Shown piece by piece: positions 58,780 through 64,000 of a stretch of DNA of 64,000 bases. A program made the position numbers and the translations under genes. Source of the DNA: Chitinimonas arctica (GTDB lineage Bacteria; Pseudomonadota; Gammaproteobacteria; Burkholderiales; Chitinimonadaceae); NCBI RefSeq assembly GCF_007431345.1, contig NZ_CP041730.1, positions 1,240,001 to 1,304,000 on the forward strand, given 5' to 3'. Within the stretch, counting starts at the first letter, position 1; every line of letters begins with the position of its first letter. The notes under the pieces were generated by a model. That model was given only the letters and a program-made list of their open reading frames with translations, made no database searches and had not been told where the DNA came from.

Positions 58780-59074
58780 AGGACGATTGTATTATTGCTT
58801 TGACCTCGTTACAGGCAAAACAAATAAACACATAAACCATCCCGCAGTCCGCTATGCAAAACTCGTCATTTATCGAGTCCAGCTGCCCATAAAAGCTCAT
58901 GCCATCGCCACAACAAATGCAAACCGGGAAGTCTTCCTGCTGCAATAAATCAGGAGTGCCTCCCAGTTTATGGCGCGTGCCAACTTCACTCGCGGCCCAT
59001 TTAAATTTTGGTAACGCTCTGGCGTCGGCATCTAGCGGCACCGGAACCAATTCAAACAGAGGTATCTTTTTCAT
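58778..59074 (-). CDS. Small Cys-containing protein resembling the DUF1963/YwqG C terminus
   Basis: 98 aa. KFKWAASEVGTRHKLGGTP is followed by CICCGDGMSFYGQLDS and CGMVYVFICFAC, a pattern of paired Cys with a Gly-Gln-hydrophobic strand seen at the end of DUF1963-like proteins. These occur as immunity or housekeeping proteins near polymorphic toxins. It starts 6 nt after the neighbouring gene ends. Confidence 0.65.
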   Translation of the reverse strand: MKKIPLFELVPVPLDADARALPKFKWAASEVGTRHKLGGTPDLLQQEDFPVCICCGDGMSFYGQLDSINDEFCIADCGMVYVFICFACNEVKAIIQSS

Positions 59075-59080
59075 GGACTT

Positions 59081-59587
59081 CTACAAATGCAACTTGAATT
59101 TCTTTGCCTGTTCCCTAGACAGCTCGACACGAACGCCAACCAACTCCATCCCATTTAATAGAAAAACCATCTTCCCATGCCGTATAGCCCTATTGTAACT
59201 AGAAATCCCAAATAATTCAATTTCTACGAAATCGTCCCGCAGCCCAACGGAGAGCGGGCAGTGTTGATCAAACCCAAAACCACTCTCCAGCCTCTTAAAA
59301 TCATCACTTCCAAGATCAAAAATTGGGAGCCCCTGTTCTGTTACTCCCTCTTCTGGAATATTCGAAGTATGCATTTTATCAAACGTCGTCAGCGTGATTC
59401 CCCGAACCACTCCCGACTCCGGGCTCAGCAAAAGCTCCAAGAGATTAGTCTTGGAACCCCCTAATCTTAAATACAACACACCACCCAGCAGCCCGGAATA
59501 AGTCCTCACAGAGAGAGGTATATAGTCATCAACTTCTATCACTGGATCTGGATATGTGCATTGATCCACAGATAATATGGTCAACAC
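59081..59587 (-). CDS. Hypothetical protein of the toxin/immunity region
   Basis: 168 aa from GTG 59587 with AGGAGAG upstream. Mostly beta-strand with two acidic patches (VDQCTYPDPVIEVDDY, FDLGSDDF). No family recognised. It directly follows a toxin remnant and precedes a DUF1963-like gene by 6 nt, so the pair may be immunity genes for that toxin. Confidence 0.65.
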   Translation of the reverse strand: MLTILSVDQCTYPDPVIEVDDYIPLSVRTYSGLLGGVLYLRLGGSKTNLLELLLSPESGVVRGITLTTFDKMHTSNIPEEGVTEQGLPIFDLGSDDFKRLESGFGFDQHCPLSVGLRDDFVEIELFGISSYNRAIRHGKMVFLLNGMELVGVRVELSREQAKKFKLHL

Positions 59588-59596
59588 AACTCTCTC

Positions 59597-60004
59597 CTAT
59601 TTAACCTGCATTGCATGAATAAGCGCCGGATATTTATCGGTCGCTCATTGAGAAAATTTCAATCCCCAACCACCCGTCTTCACTAAGGTATTAAGTGGCG
59701 CGCCGTTTGCTATCGCACGAGTAACAGTTAACTGCAAATTGGACAATTGCACCTCGCTGGCGAGATTAACCGCTTCTGGAGACAGGCCGCGCCGTGCCAT
59801 ACCAGCGGCATACCCGGCAAGGTGTTCCGTCGCATTGCCATGCACCTGAACCGTTTCCCCACCCGCTTTTAATACAAAGGAGCGCGGAATAGCCGTCCCC
59901 TCCCGAGTAGGCTCTGTTGCTTCAATCGAGTCCCAAACCGTTACGGTAAATATCTTACCGCTCTTGAATGCTGCACCCCCAGCAAACACATCCTTAAGCC
60001 CCAT
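59597..60004 (-). pseudogene. Rhs-type toxin C-terminal module with an in-frame stop
   Basis: From ATG 60004 the frame encodes 119 residues (AIPRSFVLKAGGETVQVHGNATEHLAGYA...GGWGLKFSQ) and hits TGA at 59645-59647. The same frame continues as ATDKYPALIHAMQVK to TAG at 59597-59599, which looks like the natural end of this tail family. The HxNATEH pattern is characteristic of a C-terminal domain found after Rhs cores. No Rhs core precedes it here. Confidence 0.55.
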
Positions 60005-60111
60005 CCAACCATAGGATGGTCACGCAGCCAGGCCGTGTTATCGCTCAACCATAAAATGGGGAGTAGCAAGCAAAGTGCCTCCACAGATAGCCCCTTATGC
60101 CCTTTTGTTGA

Positions 60112-60771
60112 TCAATCCTTGAATTCCTTATAGGATGGCGGCATTTTCCCAGACTTTGTTAGCAAATAGCCATGCCCGCCAATAGCATCAAAGTCCGCAT
60201 CAAGCCTCTTAAGATAGGAAAGAATCATTGCATTGGTCAGACGGTCTTTAATAGACTTGAGCTTATAGGCCGCGACATCCTCGAACTCAAATGGGTCACC
60301 AGACTCGCCAAACTTCCATTTCCCACCATCATTTGCTGAGAATACGTGGCGCCGATCAACACCTTCAGAGTAACACTCAAAGATAGATGCCCGATATTGC
60401 ATCACTTGACCAGAATCAGGGTTCTTGACCTCATCAGCCATTGTGATTCGCAAAGAATCAACTTTCAGCCGTGATGAAAGAACGCTCATAGGGGAAGCGG
60501 CATCCGTCCCATTCGCTCCATTGTCAAAATAGAGTGTCCATTTTTCATTAAGCGTCCAAAAAACGTACCGCGTTGAGATTGGTGCAGTTCGGGGAGAAAG
60601 CGCCCGTACCACATCCACCGCACCACCCTCAAGCGCTTGCGCCTTAATTGCAAACCCCCATTCCTTCAGGATGACCTGCTGCCATAACAGAAACTCATCA
60701 GCAGCTATTTTGCACGGGCACTTTATCAATCCAAATGAAGCCGAAAGCCTACCAAAATCTGAAATAGCCAT
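60112..60771 (-). CDS. Probable immunity protein
   Basis: 219 aa from ATG 60771 (MAISDFGRLSASFG), the ATG lying 2 nt after the stop of the upstream toxin-like gene. Mixed alpha/beta, soluble; two close Cys in LIKCPCK. No named family. Order, spacing and strand fit a toxin-immunity pair. Confidence 0.65.
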   Translation of the reverse strand: MAISDFGRLSASFGLIKCPCKIAADEFLLWQQVILKEWGFAIKAQALEGGAVDVVRALSPRTAPISTRYVFWTLNEKWTLYFDNGANGTDAASPMSVLSSRLKVDSLRITMADEVKNPDSGQVMQYRASIFECYSEGVDRRHVFSANDGGKWKFGESGDPFEFEDVAAYKLKSIKDRLTNAMILSYLKRLDADFDAIGGHGYLLTKSGKMPPSYKEFKD

Positions 60772-60773
60772 TT

Positions 60774-61208
60774 TCAATCTACCGTTCTTATATTAATTTT
60801 ACAGCTCAAAGTGCTCCCGCCGGCCTGCTGGGCTTGTACCTGAATATCAGGCCTATTCACACCTGCTCGCTGACCTGCAGCATTAACTTGATGCTGGTTC
60901 ACGCGGATATCCATATATCCTTTTGCCTTTAGCTCCGCAACGATTCGTTGTGCTTCGGCATTTTGAGTTGCACTTGTACCAATGGACCGATTTGTCGGCA
61001 GGGCAGCCGGTGCTACCGGGCTCACTGCTTGGTCTTGCGGCAACCTGCTCAGGGAAGAACTCGACTCGGTTTTTGTGGCCATGATGGCCGACCCAAAGCC
61101 CAGCCGATACCCAAAGTTATGCCCGTTCCGGAAAGACTCCGCCAACTTCGGGTCGCTATACAACGTGCTAACCATGTCATAGAACATGACTTGAGGAGCC
61201 GCCACCAT
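60774..61208 (-). CDS. Orphan toxin C-terminal module
   Basis: 144 aa. The first about 45 residues (FYDMVSTLYSDPKLAESFRNGHNFG) look like the helical pre-toxin segment of Rhs proteins, followed by a Ser/Ala/Pro linker. The C-terminal about 50 residues (AELKAKGYMDIRVNQHQVNAAG...GVNRPDIQ) match a recurrent toxin tail with the DIRVNQ.Q and NRPD motifs, probably nuclease-like. The ATG at 61208 overlaps the left copy of the 96-nt repeat. The family assignment is from memory of such loci. Confidence 0.6.
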   Translation of the reverse strand: MVAAPQVMFYDMVSTLYSDPKLAESFRNGHNFGYRLGFGSAIMATKTESSSSLSRLPQDQAVSPVAPAALPTNRSIGTSATQNAEAQRIVAELKAKGYMDIRVNQHQVNAAGQRAGVNRPDIQVQAQQAGGSTLSCKINIRTVD

Positions 61209-61297
61209 ATGATGCAGGAAGTTTTGAAGACTGCGCCGATTCTTGCCCGTCGCCTTGGGCGATTGACCAGGGCTGCACGGGGAATTTTGATGGAGAT
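61202..61297 (+). repeat. 96-nt imperfect direct repeat, copy A
   Basis: Aligns without gaps to 62202-62297 at 69 of 96 positions. In the plus frame both encode related peptides (YDAGSFEDCADSCPSPW here, YEAGYWEACADSGPPPW there). No gene of normal length uses that frame. Confidence 0.75.
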
Positions 61298-61374
61298 ACC
61301 AATCTTGGTCGGTGCTTTGAATGAGCCACAGCTAAAGTAGTTGCTGAACTAACCGCTTCCCCTTCGATTCCATT

Positions 61375-61629
61375 CTATTCGTAGAATTTAGCAGCAAGCA
61401 TCATTTCCGCAATCGTCTTCCATTCTGGCGATGTCGGTATAGGCAAATTATTATTCAGGTAATACCCATCCATATCCTGCACCCAAGCGGAGAGCGCTTC
61501 CAGAAAGTCATCCAGCGATGCGTTTTGCCATTTTGTACGATTAGTTGAGAGGTCAAGCCGTAACGCATCAACGAATTCAATAAAATCATCACGCGATGAC
61601 ACGGTGTCAGTTTTAAGCTTCAAATCCAT
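61375..61629 (-). CDS. DUF7660-like small protein, probable immunity protein
   Basis: 84 aa from ATG 61629; 26 upstream codons in frame belong to the preceding toxin relic's 3' region. SRDDFIEFVDALRLDL and LDDFLEALSAWVQDMDGYY are the family's acidic-helical signature. It sits 52 nt after the stop of a toxin relic. A role as antidote is inferred from context. Confidence 0.75.
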   Translation of the reverse strand: MDLKLKTDTVSSRDDFIEFVDALRLDLSTNRTKWQNASLDDFLEALSAWVQDMDGYYLNNNLPIPTSPEWKTIAEMMLAAKFYE

Positions 61630-61681
61630 TTCATTCTCCTCGGATGCGCAACGATGCGCCATCATTTTTTGACGTAAATTT

Positions 61682-61983
61682 CTACCCTTCATTAATGGCT
61701 TCCTCATGGGTTGCCATCCTGTAAGGGATATTCATACCTGCACGGCGAAATGCCTCTAGCCTTCGATTGTCAAGCGTGTACAACCTCCCATCTTTCTCTA
61801 CCAGTCTAATGGGAGGTACTTGATCAGCATTCAGCGAGCCACTTTTTAGCGCTTCCAGCTCAACTCGGTACGCGGATCACGTGCATGGTCAGCTTCATTT
61901 TTAGCGCGCTTTGCGGGGTCACGCTCGCAGACGATAGAGTTCGTGCAGCCACCTCCGCTACCGGTGTTTCCATTGTTTGCGGC
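61682..61983 (-). pseudogene. Frameshifted Rhs-type toxin tail with DNRRL motif
   Basis: Two frames join here. The first reads NNGNTGSGGG...CERDPAKRAKNEADHARDPRTE and stops at 61846. The second reads LEALKSGSLNADQVPPIRL...LYTLDNRRLEAFRRAGMNIPYRMATHEEA and ends at TAG 61682-61684. A one-base shift near 61860 would fuse them. The PPIR...YTLDNRRL...AG..IP pattern is a known tail of polymorphic toxins. DUF7660 follows. Confidence 0.55.
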
Positions 61984-62201
61984 ATCAGGTGCTCCCACCA
62001 CGTCGTGTCGTACCGAAACTGCTGAACCCCAGATGCAGCGCGGCTTCCCACGCATCACACAGGCAGCATTTTCCAGTTTAAAGAGCGAGCCTCCCAACGT
62101 GCGTTTCCAGCGGGTAGAGGGTAAGGACCAGGCGCGCATTATAGCGTGACCGCGAGTGAACGCTGGCGGCCATGGGGGGATGACGCCAACGAGCAGGACC
62201 C

Positions 62202-62297
62202 CCACCTTATGAAGCGGGGTATTGGGAAGCCTGCGCCGACTCAGGCCCGCCACCTTGGTTGAATGACCAGGGCGACAGGGAGTATTTCAACGCCGAT
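62202..62297 (+). repeat. 96-nt imperfect direct repeat, copy B
   Basis: Partner of 61202-61297, exactly 1,000 nt away. It ends against the stop codon of the Imm33-like pseudogene on the other strand. Confidence 0.75.
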
Positions 62298-62696
62298 TAA
62301 TCCTCGGATAAAGGACAGGGCTTATTGGTCCGTAAATCCAGATCCTCCCACATGTATTCGTATTTTTCGGCCACAAGGAACCGCCAACCAGGTGGCACCC
62401 CTAAATACTTAAGGACCAGTGGTGCCCATTCATTCAAATGCACAGCATGCAATGGAACAAAGAAGTCCGGCGCGTCAGACCAAACCTCCCCAGCCGCACG
62501 TATCCCCTTCCGGCCGAATGCGTAGCCCGTTTAACGGCCGCAGCCCACTGAGCACGTTTTTTGAGATGCCCACTTTCATGTGCGGATCACATGAAGTAAA
62601 GGGCACCCCCATCGCTTCGCAAACTTTCTTCTGCTGGTCTACAGGTTGCATGTGAACTAAAAATGCAGACTGCGACAGGGGTTCGACTATATTCAC
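62297..62696 (-). pseudogene. Imm33-like (DUF2185-type) immunity gene with a small deletion or frameshift
   Basis: From ATG 62696 the first frame reads MNIVEPLSQSAFLVHMQPV...[13 protein letters not shown] and stops at 62475. The next frame continues [22 protein letters not shown]...[19 protein letters not shown] to TAA at 62297-62299. Together they match an Imm33-type protein that lacks about four residues (normally TGWYIWxG) at the junction. The ATG overlaps the stop of the Imm35-like gene. Confidence 0.65.
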
Positions 62697-62974
62697 GATC
62701 CTTTTTTCTGGTACTCATCAACATAATAAGCCACAGGATGTGCCGTACCGAACACATGAACCTGCTCACTATAGCGATCAACGATGAGTGGTGCATTCCC
62801 AACCAGAGCACAATTTATTTCACCGTCGTCAACATAGGCAGTAGCATTATAAGAAAAGACCCAGCCGGCTGGCACTTCCAAGACTTCCACAAACTTCAAC
62901 GGCAGCTCGACTTGCAGCTCCATATCATGCAGATATGACAAAGCAATCTCCTCCGCGCGCACGAAATTTATCAC
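62693..62974 (-). CDS. Imm35-like immunity protein
   Basis: 93 aa from GTG 62974. LPLKFVEVLEVPAGWVFSYNATAYVDDGE and ALVGNAPLIVDRYSEQVHVFGTAHPVAYYVDEY follow the Imm35/YrhB pattern (GWVFFYN, GNAPIIV, GT..P.EYYI). It overlaps the next immunity gene (ATGA) and begins 1 nt after the stop of the rhs relic. No toxin precedes it, so it is an orphan immunity gene. Confidence 0.75.
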   Translation of the reverse strand: MINFVRAEEIALSYLHDMELQVELPLKFVEVLEVPAGWVFSYNATAYVDDGEINCALVGNAPLIVDRYSEQVHVFGTAHPVAYYVDEYQKKGS

Positions 62975-62975
62975 T

Positions 62976-63279
62976 TTAATAGGCGGCGCTGGCGGTACCC
63001 GGCGCGCTGCCGCTGGTGGCCAAGGCCAGATTGCTGACGGTGTAGCCGCTACCGCTGGCGGTACAGCTCAGTGATACGGCGGTCGCGTGGGTGGTGGACC
63101 AGCTGGAGGTGTACGCCTGCCCGACGATCATCGTCGGGGGGGGTGCGCTGCACATTGATGGTCGGCGGGGCGGCCAGGACCGTGACACCCACCAGCAAGG
63201 CACCTAACCGTGCCAGCCAATCCGTACCACGTGGGTTGCCCAGTACCGCCAAACGATGTGCCACGCCTGCTTTGCGCAT
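62976..63279 (-). pseudogene. N-terminal relic of an Rhs-type secreted toxin precursor
   Basis: ATG 63279 opens a signal-peptide-like start (RLGALLVGVTVLAAPPTINVQR). The frame is broken at an 8-base C run (63136-63143 on plus as G8) and continues in another frame as PTMIVGQAYTSSWSTTHATAVSLSCTASGSGYTV...GTASAAY, ending in TAA at 62976-62978. With seven C's the two would fuse. This matches the start of long Rhs-like proteins (PT..VQR.P..M..GQ.YT.SWST.NAT). The Rhs core and toxin are missing. Confidence 0.65.
63136..63143. repeat. Homopolymer G8/C8 tract at the frameshift of the rhs relic
   Basis: Eight G's on the plus strand (C's in the relic's coding strand). Loss of one base would join the signal peptide to the Ig-like start of the relic, so this tract is the probable slippage site. 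Confidence 0.7.
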
Positions 63280-63594
63280 TTTGTTTCTTTTCGATAAATC
63301 AATGTGATGACGCGCATAACGGGGACGACGGCACGCCCGGCCAAGCGCCGGGGCGCGGAATATATATGAGCGGGGTTGGGGCAGGCAAGTGAATTATTGC
63401 GGCGCAACATTCCGCAATGGGATGGCTACCAAGCGGAAGAGGCCTGCAGACTGGGTTTGCGCGGAACAACACGAGTTGGCCTTGAATGGCGACTTGCCAA
63501 TGCGGTTGTTCCAAGGCCCGGTCAATGGATCAAAGCCCGATCAAGAATTTATACCCAATTTGGCATGTGATGGGCACGCGTCATCCGATCGAAC
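63280..63594. other. Intergenic region upstream of the rhs relic
   Basis: No gene is supported. CCCGGC (63336-63341) and GCCGGG (63347-63352) form a short hairpin, and an AT-rich spot (ATATATAT) follows. Being upstream of the minus-strand relic it may hold that gene's promoter; nothing more specific can be named. Confidence 0.4.
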
Positions 63595-64000
63595 CTAGCT
63601 CAACGGCAGCAGGTAAGCCTCCAGGCTGGCCTTGTCCAAGCGCCCCGGAACCGCGGCCACCTTGTTACCCTTTGCATCCAGGATCAAGGTAAAAGGCAGC
63701 GCGCCGATGCGGTTGCCTTCCCGCTTCATCAAATCCAGCGCCTCTTGCTCGCCGACCAGGATCGGATAGGGGATGGCGAATTCCTTGACGAATTTCTGCA
63801 CGTCGGCCGGGTTGTCGATGGCCAGGCCGACAAAGCGGACCTTGTCGCCCAGGGCAGCCTGGGTGGCGACGAATTCCGGGATTTCTTCGCGGCAGGGAGC
63901 GCACCAGGTAGCCCAGAAGTTCACCACCAGGGGCTTGCCTTGCCATTGGCTGAAGGCTTGCGGCTTACCTTGCAGATCCTTGAAGCTGGATTGCCACAGA
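63595..64000 (-). CDS. TlpA-like periplasmic thioredoxin (partial, N terminus outside window)
   Basis: The frame runs off the right edge, reading LWQSSFKDLQGKPQAF before VVNFWATWCAPCREEIP. The Cys-Ala-Pro-Cys active site and the cis-Pro segment ALPFTLILD are those of TlpA/ResA reductases, which reduce disulfides in cytochrome c or other secreted proteins. A signal peptide or anchor would be in the missing part. Confidence 0.92.
   Translation of the reverse strand, partial: LWQSSFKDLQGKPQAFSQWQGKPLVVNFWATWCAPCREEIPEFVATQAALGDKVRFVGLAIDNPADVQKFVKEFAIPYPILVGEQEALDLMKREGNRIGALPFTLILDAKGNKVAAVPGRLDKASLEAYLLPLS

Noticed and set aside
63280..63594. Several 60-70-codon frames upstream of the rhs relic
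   Set aside because: Overlap each other in different frames, without start sites or motifs.

Overview
The window looks like a chromosomal segment of a GC-rich betaproteobacterium. Supporting signs are the minCDE cluster, a DUF3579 gene, an argF-argG pair, ubiD/hemE/priA/glnS of betaproteobacterial type and a LiuR-controlled leucine-degradation cluster. A Neisseriales-like genus (Chromobacteriaceae, Chitinibacteraceae or Chitinimonas relatives) is my inference, not something the sequence proves. No rRNA, tRNA, CRISPR array, transposase or integrase was recognised.

Layout. 0-1.3 kb: end of minC, then minD, minE and a terminator. 1.4-3.1 kb: a membrane-anchored kinase-like protein with Sel1 repeats that lacks the catalytic Asp. 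3.1-11.5 kb (minus): a signalling cassette of two large hybrid histidine kinases, a stand-alone receiver and a receiver-EAL c-di-GMP phosphodiesterase. 12.2-13.7 kb: a DUF3800 gene and a lipoprotein. 13.8-20.3 kb (minus): argG, a tautomerase-like gene, argF, a TPR-GGDEF protein and an Orn/Lys/Arg decarboxylase. 20.4-30 kb: DUF3579, then ubiD, dacB, priA, hemE, an HD hydrolase and glnS. 30.0-32.3 kb: a Gly/Ser-rich gene with an embedded nucleotidyltransferase-like motif. It is bracketed by a 71-nt direct repeat that duplicates the 3' end of the neighbouring DUF486 gene. 32.7-35.8 kb: a TPR protein and an L,D-transpeptidase sharing a C-terminal domain, then a lipoprotein. 36-44.6 kb: an SDR reductase, ybiT, a large unknown protein, a diguanylate cyclase, a GNAT enzyme, a histidine kinase and a sugar-phosphate mutarotase. 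44.7-56.1 kb: liuR, then liuA, thiolase, MaoC, acyl-CoA dehydrogenase, liuB, liuC and liuD for leucine/isovalerate breakdown, with a clear LiuR-type palindrome before liuA.

56.5-63.3 kb is visibly AT-richer accessory DNA. I read it as a decayed polymorphic-toxin (Rhs-type) locus on the minus strand. It starts with an N-terminal Rhs-precursor relic, frameshifted at a C8 tract and joined directly to an Imm35-like gene. An Imm33-like pseudogene, a frameshifted toxin tail next to a DUF7660 gene, and several orphan C-terminal toxin/immunity modules follow. Several modules carry frameshifts or stops. A 96-nt imperfect repeat occurs twice, exactly 1,000 nt apart, inside this region. The window ends in a partial TlpA-like thioredoxin gene.

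The two places most likely to hold something undescribed are the NTase-like Gly/Ser-rich insertion at 30-32 kb and the toxin/immunity graveyard at 57-63 kb.
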